DNA of 64,000 nucleotides, taken from assembly GCA_003512825.1 (NCBI GenBank), contig DOOI01000213.1, positions 9,164 to 73,163 on the forward strand. Direction: 5' to 3'. Source of the DNA: Paracoccaceae bacterium. Its GTDB lineage: Bacteria > Pseudomonadota > Alphaproteobacteria > Rhodobacterales > Rhodobacteraceae. Below the pieces are notes generated by a model. It saw nothing but the letters and a program-made list of their open reading frames with translations, searched no databases and was not told where the DNA came from. This document shows positions 1 to 9,080 of this stretch, in pieces (within the stretch, counting starts at the first letter, position 1; the number at the start of each line of letters is the position of its first letter). Position numbers and translations under genes: made by a program.

Positions 1-1
1 G

Positions 2-337
2 GCGGGCCCCGCGTTTCTAATCTTTGATAATTTTAGGGTTATCTCGCGATACAACAATGCCGACGCTTATGTGATGGGCGTGGGGCACCTTTCGGATCGG
101 TTGAAGGGGGGCGGCGAGTTTCAGCGTCCTTGGCCACGTGGCTATGCGCCTTTGTCCTTTGACGAGCGTATGGAACTTCAGCGCTTGTTGATCCGTGCGG
201 GCCATGGCTTGGAAAAGGTGGATGGGGTGATCGGCCCGCAAACCGTGGGCGCGATCAAGGCCTATCAGCAAAGCCGCGGGGTGGCCGCTGATGGCTTTCC
301 GTCGAAAGATGTGTTGCGATTGTTGCAGGGCGGCTGA
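2..337 (+). CDS. Lytic murein transglycosylase, C-terminal part (partial, 5' end outside window)
   Basis: The frame is open from the left edge, so only the last 111 residues are visible. The first part contains FRVISRYNNADAYVMGVGHL, which resembles the end of the catalytic domain of MltB/SltB-type lytic murein transglycosylases. The last 60 or so residues form a peptidoglycan-binding type 1 module (LQRLLIRAGH, then DGVIGPQTVGAIKAYQ). Such enzymes cleave the glycan strand of murein in the periplasm. The catalytic glutamate lies outside the window, so activity cannot be judged. The gene converges on the next one with a 3-base gap. Confidence 0.85.
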   Translation, partial: AGPAFLIFDNFRVISRYNNADAYVMGVGHLSDRLKGGGEFQRPWPRGYAPLSFDERMELQRLLIRAGHGLEKVDGVIGPQTVGAIKAYQQSRGVAADGFPSKDVLRLLQGG

Positions 338-340
338 GCC

Positions 341-1306
341 TCAGGGGATCAGCGCTATTTTCCCAACCGCGCCGCGCCCCAAAACGCGGGCCAGAACCGC
401 GGGCGCGTCCTGCAACGGGTAGCGGCCCTCGATCAGCGGTTTGACCTTGGCGCTCTGGTACCAACCCAAAAGCTCCGCCATGTTGTCGGCGTAGACCTCT
501 GGCTCATACCGAGTGAAATTCCCCCAAAACACACCTACGACCGAGAATTCCTTCACCAGAGTCAGGTTCACCGGTAGTTTTGGTATGGTTCCAGAAGCAA
601 AGCCTATGACAAGCAGGCGACCATTGCGCGCCATGGAGCGGGCGCACGCGTCAAAATGGTCGCCTCCCACCACGTCATAGACCACATCGACACCCTTGTT
701 CGCGGTCATCTCCTTTAGTGTCTCTTTGAGGTTTTCATAACCAATCGCGTCATCCGCGCCATTTTCGCGGGCCAGAGTGCGCTTTTCGTCCGAAGAGGCA
801 ACCGCGATGACCCTCGCGCCCATGATCTTGCCGATCTGGATCGCTGCGATCCCTGTGGCACCTGCTGCGCCCAAGACGACGAGGGTTTCGCCTGCCTTGA
901 GTTGGGCGCGCTGCTTGAGGGCGTGATGCGATGTGCCGTAAGCAACCATCAGCGCACAGACATCGGCGGCGTCCATCGCGCCAATCGGAAATACGCGGTT
1001 CGCGGGGGCCGCCACTTTTTCGGCATAACCGCCCAGCGAGCAAATTGTGGCCACACGATCGCCTGACTTTAGGCCTGTGACCCCTGCGCCAACGCTTTCA
1101 ACTGTGCCAACCGCTTCCATGCCGGGCACAAACGGAGCTTCGGGGCGCAATTGGTAAAGGCCTTGCACGAGGAGCCCATCCGGAAAATTGACGCCAGCCG
1201 CTTCAGTGCGGATCACGACTTCGCCCTTGCCCGCCACAGGATCGGGCATTTCGCCATATTCTAGGCTTTCGAGCGGGCCAAAGCCCTTGCAGATGACGGC
1301 TTTCAT
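341..1306 (-). CDS. NADPH:quinone oxidoreductase-type MDR protein
   Basis: This 321-aa zinc-free medium-chain dehydrogenase/reductase has a GroES-like fold in residues 1-120 and a Rossmann domain with LGAAGATGIAAIQIG around residue 150. That is the usual layout of quinone oxidoreductase/crotonyl-CoA-reductase-like enzymes, which reduce enones or quinones with NADPH. I placed the start at the ATG ending at 1306 because AGGAGG sits just upstream; the open frame runs 40 codons further but that stretch is not family-like. It diverges from the acyl-CoA ligase gene across a 175-bp region, so it is probably co-regulated with the catabolic operon. The exact substrate is unknown. Confidence 0.85.
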   Translation of the reverse strand: MKAVICKGFGPLESLEYGEMPDPVAGKGEVVIRTEAAGVNFPDGLLVQGLYQLRPEAPFVPGMEAVGTVESVGAGVTGLKSGDRVATICSLGGYAEKVAAPANRVFPIGAMDAADVCALMVAYGTSHHALKQRAQLKAGETLVVLGAAGATGIAAIQIGKIMGARVIAVASSDEKRTLARENGADDAIGYENLKETLKEMTANKGVDVVYDVVGGDHFDACARSMARNGRLLVIGFASGTIPKLPVNLTLVKEFSVVGVFWGNFTRYEPEVYADNMAELLGWYQSAKVKPLIEGRYPLQDAPAVLARVLGRGAVGKIALIP

Positions 1307-1481
1307 AATGATCCTCCTGCCTGTTGCTGCGGAGCATAGGCGCGGTGTGATCTCACGCAACATCAAATCCCGCGACGCGGCGTCAATATCCGCATCGCGG
1401 TAGAAGAAGGGGCTTTGGATTGCCACCCCTCCACGCTAGTCTCCCTGTCGAGTGAGGAAATTCGAGGGGAGACCACCTGTC

Positions 1482-3116
1482 ATGCAGGGACTGATGATGA
1501 ATCGCCCGCTGCTGATTAGCAGCATTTTGGACTATGCCGCCGAACAACATCCGCGTGCGGAAATAGTGTCGGTGCGAACCGAGGGCGATGTGCATCGCCA
1601 GACCTATCGTCAGACTGCGCGGCGTGTCGCGCAGTTGGCGCATGGGCTTGAAGCGCATGGCGTGAAATTGGGAGATCGGGTAGCGACACTGGCGTGGAAT
1701 GGTTACCGCCATTTCGAACTTTACTATGCGATTTCTGGCATGGGCGCTGTTTGCCATACGATCAATCCGCGCCTCTCTGCGGAGCAGCTGATTTATATCG
1801 TTAACCATGCCGAAGACAAATTGCTGTTTGTCGACACGACCTTTGTGCCGGTCCTGCAGGCGGTCAAAGATCATCTGCCACGTGATCTGCGCTTTGTTAT
1901 CATGACCGATCGCGCACATATGCCCGAGAACAGCCTTGATGCGCTTTGCTATGAAGAATTGCTCACGGGCAAAGACGAAGCCTATGACTGGCCGCAGATC
2001 GATGAAAACACCGCCTCCGGTCTGTGCTACACCTCGGGGACGACGGGCAATCCCAAGGGAGCGCTTTATTCGCACCGTTCAACGGTATTGCATGCGCTGG
2101 TGGTCGCGCTGGTGATGGGGAAAACTCTGGGTGAGGGGCGCAAGGTGCTCCCCGTCGTGCCCTTGTTCCATGTGAATGCGTGGGGTCTTCCTTACACTGC
2201 GCCTTTGGTTGGCATGTCGATGATCATGCCGGGTGGCGCATTGGATGGGGCGAGCCTCTTCAAACTGATGGAGAGTGAGGGCGTGCAGTCGGCATGGGGC
2301 GTGCCGACCGTATGGCAGGGCCTCTTGGGCGAGATCAAATCGCAAGGGCGCCTGCCTTCCGGTTTCTGCGAAGTGGTCGTGGGTGGTTCTGCCGCTCCGC
2401 GCGCCATGATCGAAACATTCGAAACGCTTGGTGTGAACGTAAACCATGCTTGGGGCATGACCGAAATGAGCCCCATTGGCACCCATGGTGTGATGCCGCA
2501 GTGGGTGATGGAACAGCCTTTTGATAAGATGATCAGCTATAAGGCACGACAAGGGCGGCGTGCTTTTGGGGTGGATTTGAAGATCGTCGACGACAACGGA
2601 CAGCGCGTCGCGCATGACGGAAAATCGATGGGCGAGCTCTATGTGCGCGGCAATACCATCGTGTCAGGATATTTCGAGAATGAGGAAGCCTCCAAGAAAT
2701 CGATTGATGCGGAAGGCTGGTTTGGCACGGGTGATATCGCGACGATCGATGCCGATGGTTTCCTGAGCCTGCAAGACCGCTCAAAAGATCTGATCAAGTC
2801 GGGAGGCGAATGGATTTCATCTATCGACCTAGAAAATCTAGCTGTCGCGCACCCTTCAATCGCCAGTGCTGCTGCAATCGCAATGCCGCATCCGAAATGG
2901 GACGAGCGCCCGGTAATGGTGGCAGTTGCAGCCCCCGGCGCGGCAAAGCTGTCGCTTGAAGAGTTGCACAGCCACATGTCGAGCCAATTCGCAAAGTGGC
3001 AATTGCCTGATGACATCATTTGGGTCGATGCGCTGCCACTGACGGCGACAGGCAAGATTTCTAAATTAACCCTGCGCCAGCAATTTGCGGACTACAGGCT
3101 GCCTGATTTGCGCTGA
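1482..3116 (+). CDS. Acyl-CoA synthetase (AMP-forming, DmdB/FadD-like)
   Basis: This 544-aa enzyme of the acyl-adenylate family would activate a carboxylic acid with ATP and CoA. The P-loop-like motif YTSGTTGNPKGALYSH lies near residue 180, the GWFGTGD motif near 410, and the C-terminal lysine motif PLTATGKISK near 520. The N-terminus (MQGLMMNRPLLISS) is typical of the medium-chain acyl/methylmercaptopropionyl-CoA ligase group. That fixes the ATG at 1482 rather than an upstream GTG. It is the first gene of the rightward catabolic operon, so it probably makes the CoA thioester that the next genes oxidise. The dmdC-type partner of dimethylsulfoniopropionate catabolism is absent, so DmdB function is not implied. 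Confidence 0.88.
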   Translation: MQGLMMNRPLLISSILDYAAEQHPRAEIVSVRTEGDVHRQTYRQTARRVAQLAHGLEAHGVKLGDRVATLAWNGYRHFELYYAISGMGAVCHTINPRLSAEQLIYIVNHAEDKLLFVDTTFVPVLQAVKDHLPRDLRFVIMTDRAHMPENSLDALCYEELLTGKDEAYDWPQIDENTASGLCYTSGTTGNPKGALYSHRSTVLHALVVALVMGKTLGEGRKVLPVVPLFHVNAWGLPYTAPLVGMSMIMPGGALDGASLFKLMESEGVQSAWGVPTVWQGLLGEIKSQGRLPSGFCEVVVGGSAAPRAMIETFETLGVNVNHAWGMTEMSPIGTHGVMPQWVMEQPFDKMISYKARQGRRAFGVDLKIVDDNGQRVAHDGKSMGELYVRGNTIVSGYFENEEASKKSIDAEGWFGTGDIATIDADGFLSLQDRSKDLIKSGGEWISSIDLENLAVAHPSIASAAAIAMPHPKWDERPVMVAVAAPGAAKLSLEELHSHMSSQFAKWQLPDDIIWVDALPLTATGKISKLTLRQQFADYRLPDLR

Positions 3117-3232
3117 AATCATCCGTCGCCCCTCCGCGATCCTTTGTGGTGACGTAGGGGCGCGCCGCCGATCCGCACTTGCAATTAGCGGAAAATCATT
3201 CTGCAATGCGAAAGACCCTGAGGGAGGGAGAG

Positions 3233-4429
3233 ATGACAGACGAGGTGACGCGTTTGGCGTCCTTCCGTGAGGAAATCGCGGATTGGATAGAAGCAGCTTG
3301 CCCAGCCACGCTGCGGGGCGGGGCAATTGGCGAAGATGGCATTGTTTGGGGCGGCAGAAATTGGACTTTCGCGAACCCTGACCAAAAGGCATGGTTTGAT
3401 GCCGCTGTTGCCAAAGGTATGACGGCACCGATGTGGCCGCAGGATGTAGGCGGCGCAGGTCTGTCACGCCCTCAAGAAAAGATCTACCGCGAGGAAATGG
3501 CGCGGATGAATGCGCCACCTCCTTTGGAAAGCTTCGGATTATGGATGCTTGGCCCAGCCTTGTTGCATTTCGGCACGGCCGAGCAAAAGGCCATGCATTT
3601 GCCCCCGGTGGTCCGTGGCGAAGTGCGTTGGTGTCAGGGCTATTCCGAACCAGGCGCGGGCTCAGATCTTGCCAATGTACAAACGCGCGCGGAGGATATG
3701 GGGGATCACTGGCTGATCAATGGCCAAAAAATCTGGACTTCTTACGCAGACAAAGCTGATTGGATCTTCGCACTGGTTCGCACTGATCGCGAGGCGCCGA
3801 AGCATAAAGGCATCTCGTTTATGCTGATCGACATGCGCTCCGAAGGCGTGACGACGCGGCCGATCCGGCTGATCTCTGGCAAGTCCCCATTCTGCGAAAC
3901 CTTCTTTGATAACGTGAAAGTCCCCAAAGATTATGGTGCTGGTGGATCGGCGATTGTCGGTGAGTTGAACCGTGGTTGGGATGTGGCAAAATACCTTTTG
4001 ACCCATGAGCGCGAGATGATCGGTGGTGGCGCGCGAGGGCTTTTGGGGGGGCGTTCTCTGGGGGAATTTATTGGCTCGCTTGAAGAAAGCGTAGCAGAAG
4101 ACCCAGTGATCCGGGCCGAAGCAATGGCTTTGGAAGTTGATAGCCTCGCCTTTGGCCTTACGATGGAGCGTTACAAGGATCGCGCCGAAGGGGGCAAAGG
4201 CGTGGGGGATGCGTCGGCGATGCTGAAATACTACGGCACGGAGCTGAACAAGCGGCGATATGAGCTGTTGATGAGTGCATCGGGTAGCGCAGGTGTGGAA
4301 TGGGACGGACCGCATGGCAGTCTTGCCCCAGAATGGCTGCGGACAAAGGCGAACTCGATTGAAGGCGGCACAAGCGAAGTGATGCTCGATATTCTATCGA
4401 AGCGCGTTTTGGGGATGCCGTCATCATGA
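3233..4429 (+). CDS. Acyl-CoA dehydrogenase, catalytic-glutamate-bearing subunit
   Basis: This 398-aa FAD-dependent acyl-CoA dehydrogenase would introduce the alpha-beta double bond into the acyl-CoA made by the ligase upstream. The central beta domain has QGYSEPGAGSDLA and NGQKIWTSYA. Near the C-terminus, IEGGTSE contains the glutamate at the position of the catalytic base in MCAD-type enzymes. The ATG at 3233 follows AGGGAGGGAG. It overlaps the second dehydrogenase gene by 4 bases (ATGA), which suggests the two proteins are made together as a heteromer, as in the steroid side-chain dehydrogenases of actinobacteria. Electrons would go to ETF, which is not encoded here. Confidence 0.88.
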   Translation: MTDEVTRLASFREEIADWIEAACPATLRGGAIGEDGIVWGGRNWTFANPDQKAWFDAAVAKGMTAPMWPQDVGGAGLSRPQEKIYREEMARMNAPPPLESFGLWMLGPALLHFGTAEQKAMHLPPVVRGEVRWCQGYSEPGAGSDLANVQTRAEDMGDHWLINGQKIWTSYADKADWIFALVRTDREAPKHKGISFMLIDMRSEGVTTRPIRLISGKSPFCETFFDNVKVPKDYGAGGSAIVGELNRGWDVAKYLLTHEREMIGGGARGLLGGRSLGEFIGSLEESVAEDPVIRAEAMALEVDSLAFGLTMERYKDRAEGGKGVGDASAMLKYYGTELNKRRYELLMSASGSAGVEWDGPHGSLAPEWLRTKANSIEGGTSEVMLDILSKRVLGMPSS

Positions 4430-5547
4430 GCTTGAGCCTGTTGGAAACCGAAGACGAAACGATGCTGCGCGATTCCGCACGGGGATGGCTCGCGGATCAT
4501 GCGCCAATCGCAGCCCTGCGAAAGATGCGTGATGGGGGGCAAACCTTTGATGCCGGTCTTTGGCGCGAGATGGCCAAGATGGGCTGGGCGGGTGTTTTGG
4601 CGCCGGAAAGTGCTGGCGGCGCAGACATGGGGCATCGCGCTGCTGGAATTCTGGCAGAGGAAATGGGCTTTGGTCTCACAGCTTCGCCTTTTCTTTCTAC
4701 AGCCGTCATTGCGGCCACAGCGCTGCAAGGTGCACAGGAAAAACTTGCAGCTATCGCTGCGGGTGAGGTGATTTATGCGCTTGCGGTTGATGAGGCAACA
4801 AAGCATGCGCCAGAACGGACAAGCCTCTATGCCGACAGGATTGGCAATGGCTTCCGACTCTCTGGAACCAAGGTGTTTGTTGCAGATGGCTCTGCTGCGG
4901 CACGGGTCTTGATTTTGGCGCGCACCAGCGGTGCGCCGGGCGAGGCGCTGGGCCTCACGCTATTTGACATTGATGCAGATCGCATAGGATTGAGCCGCAT
5001 GCCGCGGGCAACGGTGGATAGCCGCGACCATGCAGAACTGCGGATAGAGAGTGTTGAAGCCACGGGTGAGGATGTCGTGGGGGATGTAGACAATGCGATG
5101 GCTGTACTCGCGCCCGCATTGCGCGCGGGGCAAGCAGGTATTGCAGCGGAAATGCTTGGCTTGGCAGGTGGAGCCTGCGCGATGACATTGGGATATTTGA
5201 AAGAGCGCAAGCAATTCGATCGCACCATAGGATCGTTTCAGGCGTTGCAACATCGAGCGGCCCATCTTTGGAGCGAGATCGAAGTGACCGCCTCCGCCGT
5301 CGCTCATGCCGGGCGTATGCTGGATACGGATCCGATTGCCGCGGAAATGGCGGTGTCACTGGCCAAAGCGCGCGCCTCCAAGACTGCGGATTTGGCAGTG
5401 CGCGAGGGGGTGCAGATGCATGGAGGCATTGGCATGACCGATGCCTATGACATCGGATTTTACATGAAACGTGCTCGTGTCGCTGCGGAATGGCTGGGCG
5501 ATTATGGCTATCACGCGGCGCGGGTCGCGGCCGCAAGGGGGTTTTGA
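4426..5547 (+). CDS. Acyl-CoA dehydrogenase, partner subunit lacking the usual catalytic Glu motif
   Basis: This 373-aa protein is an acyl-CoA dehydrogenase by fold (LGYLKERKQFDRTIGSFQA and GVQMHGGIGMTDAYD). The segment after that motif ends in KRARVAAEWLGDYGYH and has no EGT-type glutamate. Its upstream neighbour does carry that glutamate. In known alpha2-beta2 acyl-CoA dehydrogenases only one subunit supplies the base while both shape the FAD site, and this pair fits that pattern. The start codon overlaps the stop of the preceding gene. Heteromer formation is inferred from the overlap and the missing residue, not shown. Confidence 0.87.
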   Translation: MSLSLLETEDETMLRDSARGWLADHAPIAALRKMRDGGQTFDAGLWREMAKMGWAGVLAPESAGGADMGHRAAGILAEEMGFGLTASPFLSTAVIAATALQGAQEKLAAIAAGEVIYALAVDEATKHAPERTSLYADRIGNGFRLSGTKVFVADGSAAARVLILARTSGAPGEALGLTLFDIDADRIGLSRMPRATVDSRDHAELRIESVEATGEDVVGDVDNAMAVLAPALRAGQAGIAAEMLGLAGGACAMTLGYLKERKQFDRTIGSFQALQHRAAHLWSEIEVTASAVAHAGRMLDTDPIAAEMAVSLAKARASKTADLAVREGVQMHGGIGMTDAYDIGFYMKRARVAAEWLGDYGYHAARVAAARGF

Positions 5548-5548
5548 G

Positions 5549-6373
5549 ATGAGCATGCGACCGAATGATCTGTTTGATCTGACAGGGAAGGTGGCCTTGG
5601 TCACAGGAGGTGCCACTGGCATCGGTCGGATGGCTACAGAAGGCTTGGTTGCTGCAGGTGCGCGCGTGTTGATAGCCTCGCGAAAAGCTGATGGCTGTAT
5701 CGCCGTCGCTGCGGAGTTAAACGCTATGGGTTTGCCCGGCCAAGCTGAAGGTTTCGGCGGTGATGTTGGCACCAAGGCGGGCGTCGAGGCTTTGGCGGCA
5801 GAGGTGGCCAAGCGCACGAACAAGCTGCACATCTTGATCAACAACGCAGGCCGCACTTGGGGGGCACCTATTGGTGAACATCCTTATGAGGCTTGGGAAA
5901 AGCTCTTGAGCCTTAATGTAACGGGCATGTTTCATCTTACCCAAACCTTGCTCCCGCTTCTTGAAGCCGCAGCATGTGACGATGATCCGGCGCGTGTTGT
6001 TAACGTGGGTTCGGTCATGGGAGATATTCCGAAAGGCACGGCAACCTACTCTTACGCGGTTTCAAAGGGCGCGGTGCATCATATGACACGCGTCTTGTCC
6101 AATGACCTCGCGCATCGCAGGATCACAGTGAACGCAATTGCGCCGGGGCCTTTCGTGTCCAAAATGACTGCCTTCGCAATTGGCACAAAAGAAGGTCAGG
6201 CGGAGAGTGCCAAGGGCGTGCCGCTGGGCCGTGTGGGACGGCCCGAAGACATCGCCGGTGCGCTGCAATACCTCTGCGGACGTGGTGGCGCCTATGTGTC
6301 GGGGGCGATCCTGCCCTTGTCGGGTGGGATGCAATCGAACGCACCGGGCAATCTTTTCAACAAGGACCTCTGA
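5549..6373 (+). CDS. Short-chain dehydrogenase/reductase (SDR)
   Basis: This 274-aa classical SDR has the NAD(P)-binding TGGATGIG motif near residue 20, NNAG near residue 90 and the catalytic YAVSK near residue 165. It starts one base after the stop of the dehydrogenase gene, and the next gene starts one base after its own stop, so it is translationally packed in the operon. It most likely oxidises a hydroxyl on the acyl-CoA intermediate or reduces a ketone. With two SDRs in the operon, one probably acts at carbon 3 and the other elsewhere on the chain. Substrate cannot be told from sequence. Confidence 0.85.
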   Translation: MSMRPNDLFDLTGKVALVTGGATGIGRMATEGLVAAGARVLIASRKADGCIAVAAELNAMGLPGQAEGFGGDVGTKAGVEALAAEVAKRTNKLHILINNAGRTWGAPIGEHPYEAWEKLLSLNVTGMFHLTQTLLPLLEAAACDDDPARVVNVGSVMGDIPKGTATYSYAVSKGAVHHMTRVLSNDLAHRRITVNAIAPGPFVSKMTAFAIGTKEGQAESAKGVPLGRVGRPEDIAGALQYLCGRGGAYVSGAILPLSGGMQSNAPGNLFNKDL

Positions 6374-6374
6374 G

Positions 6375-6842
6375 ATGACGCTTCCTTCCGGCAAGAGTAT
6401 GGCACGCGCCGACTTTGAGGCGATGATAGGTCAGGAAATCGGGGTATCGAGTTGGTTCGTCATCACGCAAGATCGGATCGATACCTTTGCTGATTGCACC
6501 GAGGATTGGCAGTACATCCATGTCGATCCCGAAAAGGCAAAGGAAAGCCCGTTTGGGACGACCATCGCCCATGGGTTTCTGACCATGTCGATGTTGTCGG
6601 CGATGATCTATGAAATGCCTTCGATTGAAGGGGTGCGGATGGGTGTGAACTATGGCTTCAACCGAGTGCGCTTCGTGTCACCGGTAAAGGTTGGTGCGCG
6701 CATTCGGGCGCGGTTTGTTCTCACTAAGTTTGAAGAAATTCGCCCCGGTGAAGTACAAACTACGATGGATGTCGCCATCGAGATTGAGGGCGAAACCAAG
6801 CCCGCGCTTGTGGCTGAATGGCTTGGGCGTCGTTATTTCTGA
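6375..6842 (+). CDS. MaoC-family (R)-specific enoyl-CoA hydratase
   Basis: This 155-aa single hot-dog protein has the hydratase-2 motif: the D...H pair in ADCTEDWQYIHVDPEKAKES followed by PFGTTIAHGF. The family hydrates trans-2-enoyl-CoA to (R)-3-hydroxyacyl-CoA. The immediate downstream gene is an SDR of the type fused to such hydratases in peroxisomal multifunctional enzyme type 2, so the two proteins probably carry out successive (R)-route beta-oxidation steps. The ATG at 6375 lies one base after the SDR stop codon. A much longer upstream extension of the frame overlaps the SDR and is not part of the protein. Confidence 0.88.
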   Translation: MTLPSGKSMARADFEAMIGQEIGVSSWFVITQDRIDTFADCTEDWQYIHVDPEKAKESPFGTTIAHGFLTMSMLSAMIYEMPSIEGVRMGVNYGFNRVRFVSPVKVGARIRARFVLTKFEEIRPGEVQTTMDVAIEIEGETKPALVAEWLGRRYF

Positions 6843-6852
6843 GGGGGATCAG

Positions 6853-7782
6853 ATGAGCATAAGATTTGACGGACGTGTGGCGATCGTTACTGGCGCTGGC
6901 GCTGGATTGGGTCGCTCACATGCGCTTGGCCTCGCGGCTCGCGGAGCAAAAGTGGTCGTGAATGACTTGGGTGCCGCCACGGATGGCTCGGGCGCATCCT
7001 CCGAAGCTGCGCGCAGTGTCGTTGAGGAAATTCGTGCGAAGGGCGGTCATGCAATTGCCAATGGCGCGAATGTCACCAACGAAGCGCAGGTTCAGACTAT
7101 GATTGATGAGGCGATTGCCGAGTTCGGTCATGTCGACATCTTGGTAAATAACGCAGGCATTTTGCGCGACAAGACGTTCGGCAAAATGGGCTTGCCGGAT
7201 TTCCGTCTGGTGCTGGATGTGCATTTGATGGGTGCAACGCTTTGCACGCACGCAGTGTGGCGTCATATGTGCGAAAGAGGTTATGGCCGGATTGCCTTTA
7301 CCACCTCTGCTTCGGGCCTGTATGGCAACTTCGGGCAAGCAAATTACGGCGCTGCGAAAGCGGGTGTCGTGGGACTGATGAACGTGCTGGCTCAAGAGGG
7401 CGCGAAATTCAATGTGCGGGTCAACACGCTTGCACCCACAGCAGCAACCCGGATGACCGAGAGCCTGTTGCCTCCCGAAGCCCTAGAGCTGTTGCGGCCC
7501 GAAACCATTACTCCCGGTCTGTTGATGCTTGTCTCGGAAGATGCGCCAACCAAGATGATCCTTGGGGCAGGGGGCGGTTGTTTTACGGAAACCAAGATCC
7601 ACGAAACGGTTGGAGTTGCTTTGGCGGACGAGGATCTATCACCTGAGGCAGTGATGGCAAATCTCAGCCGCATTCGCGACACAGCGGGCCAGACAGAGAT
7701 GGCAAACGCTTTCGCCCAAACCCGAAAATATGCCCGCATGGCCGCCGAATTGCGCGGATTGCCCATGCTTTGGAATGAGTAA
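6853..7782 (+). CDS. SDR resembling the (3R)-hydroxyacyl-CoA dehydrogenase domain of multifunctional enzyme 2
   Basis: This 309-aa SDR has TGAGAGLG near residue 13, then [12 protein letters not shown], the signature loop of the HSD17B4/Fox2 (3R)-hydroxyacyl-CoA dehydrogenase family. NNAG and YGAAK (catalytic Tyr and Lys) follow. The family oxidises (R)-3-hydroxyacyl-CoA to 3-ketoacyl-CoA with NAD. Directly upstream is the matching MaoC hydratase and downstream the thiolase, so the three would complete one beta-oxidation cycle. The start follows GAGGGGGATCAG. It is slightly longer than a classical SDR because of a C-terminal extension, which is also seen in the family. Confidence 0.86.
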   Translation: MSIRFDGRVAIVTGAGAGLGRSHALGLAARGAKVVVNDLGAATDGSGASSEAARSVVEEIRAKGGHAIANGANVTNEAQVQTMIDEAIAEFGHVDILVNNAGILRDKTFGKMGLPDFRLVLDVHLMGATLCTHAVWRHMCERGYGRIAFTTSASGLYGNFGQANYGAAKAGVVGLMNVLAQEGAKFNVRVNTLAPTAATRMTESLLPPEALELLRPETITPGLLMLVSEDAPTKMILGAGGGCFTETKIHETVGVALADEDLSPEAVMANLSRIRDTAGQTEMANAFAQTRKYARMAAELRGLPMLWNE

Positions 7783-7796
7783 GAGAGGAATTTCTC

Positions 7797-8999
7797 ATGC
7801 GTGACGCTGTTATCGTTTCCACTGCCCGCACTCCGATCGGCAAGGCCTATCGGGGAGCCTTCAATAACACCTCAGCACAAACACTGGCCGCGCATGCGAT
7901 CCGCGCTGCGGTAGAGCGCGCAGGGCTCGATGGCAGTGAGATTTCTGATTGCGTGATTGGCACGGCCATTCAACAGGGTTCGACCGGTGGCAATATCGGG
8001 CGCCAAGCTGCCATTCGCGCGGGCCTTCCGGTCACGGTTGCGGGCATGTCGTTGGACCGTCAATGCGCCAGTGGCATGATGGCAATCGCAACAGCCGCCA
8101 AGCAGGTCATTACCGATGGGATGGATATTGTGATCGGCGGAGGCGTAGAGTCGATCAGCTTGGTACAGAATGACAAAATGCGGATGGATTGGCTGGCTGA
8201 TGCATGGACCAAAGCCAACAAACCTGCGCTTTACATGAGCATGCTGGAAACCGCCGAGATCGTGGCAGACCGCTACGGCGTGAGCCGCGAAGACCAAGAT
8301 GCCTATGCACTGCAATCCCAACAGCGCACTGCCGCAGGTCAAGCGGGAGGCAAGTTCGATGACGAGATCGTGCCGATAACCACGAAGATGCTCGTGCAAG
8401 ACAAAGAGACCAAAGCGATCAGCGAGCGCGAAGTGACGCTGACGAAAGATGAAGGCAACCGTCCCTCAACCAAACTCGACGACCTTTCGGGTCTTAGCCC
8501 GGTGTTCAAGGGCGGACAAACGGTGCAGGAAGGCCGCTTCATCACGGCAGGCAACGCATCGCAACTTTCCGATGGCGCGTCTGCCGCGGTTGTTATGGAA
8601 GCGAAAGAAGCCGAGCGTCGCGGCCTTGCGCCGCTGGGGCGCTACGTGGGCGTCATGGCCGCAGGTTGCGAGCCAGATGAAATGGGTATCGGCCCGATTT
8701 ATGCCGTGCCCAAACTGCTCAAGGCGCATGGCCTTAAAGTCGAAGATATCGGTCTTTGGGAGCTGAACGAGGCTTTCGCGAGCCAAGTGTTGCAATCCGC
8801 GCGTGTTTTGGGGATTCCAATGGATCGTCTCAATGTGAATGGCGGTGCGATTTCCATCGGTCATCCATATGGCATGTCGGGCGCGCGAATGGTGGGTCAT
8901 GCCTTGATCGAAGGAAAGCGTCGCGGCGTGAAATATGTGGTGTGCACCATGTGTGTCGGCGGCGGCATGGGGGCCGCAGGCCTGTTTGAAGTGTTGTGA
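7797..8999 (+). CDS. Acetyl-CoA C-acyltransferase (3-ketoacyl-CoA thiolase)
   Basis: This 400-aa degradative thiolase has the nucleophilic cysteine in [11 protein letters not shown] near residue 90, a NEAF motif near residue 320 and the second cysteine in [11 protein letters not shown] near the C-terminus. It would cleave the 3-ketoacyl-CoA made by the preceding SDR into acetyl-CoA (or propionyl-CoA) and a shortened acyl-CoA. A strong stem-loop with a T-run follows 11 bases after the stop. The first transcription unit of the operon may therefore end here in part. Confidence 0.9.
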   Translation: MRDAVIVSTARTPIGKAYRGAFNNTSAQTLAAHAIRAAVERAGLDGSEISDCVIGTAIQQGSTGGNIGRQAAIRAGLPVTVAGMSLDRQCASGMMAIATAAKQVITDGMDIVIGGGVESISLVQNDKMRMDWLADAWTKANKPALYMSMLETAEIVADRYGVSREDQDAYALQSQQRTAAGQAGGKFDDEIVPITTKMLVQDKETKAISEREVTLTKDEGNRPSTKLDDLSGLSPVFKGGQTVQEGRFITAGNASQLSDGASAAVVMEAKEAERRGLAPLGRYVGVMAAGCEPDEMGIGPIYAVPKLLKAHGLKVEDIGLWELNEAFASQVLQSARVLGIPMDRLNVNGGAISIGHPYGMSGARMVGHALIEGKRRGVKYVVCTMCVGGGMGAAGLFEVL

Positions 9000-9010
9000 A
9001 TTCATGACTG

Positions 9011-9036
9011 GGCGGGGAACAGCTCCCCGCCTTTTT
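9011..9036 (+). terminator. Intrinsic terminator inside the catabolic operon
   Basis: An 8-bp perfect stem (GGCGGGGA / TCCCCGCC) with a 5-base loop is followed directly by five T residues. It sits 11 bases after the thiolase stop. A second, weaker hairpin (GCGGC/GCCGC, 9045-9059) with four T residues follows before the next gene. Together they could lower expression of the downstream genes. Confidence 0.8.
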
Positions 9037-9080
9037 GACCTTAGGCGGCAAGAAGCCGCTTTTCAAAAAAGGGAATTTTG

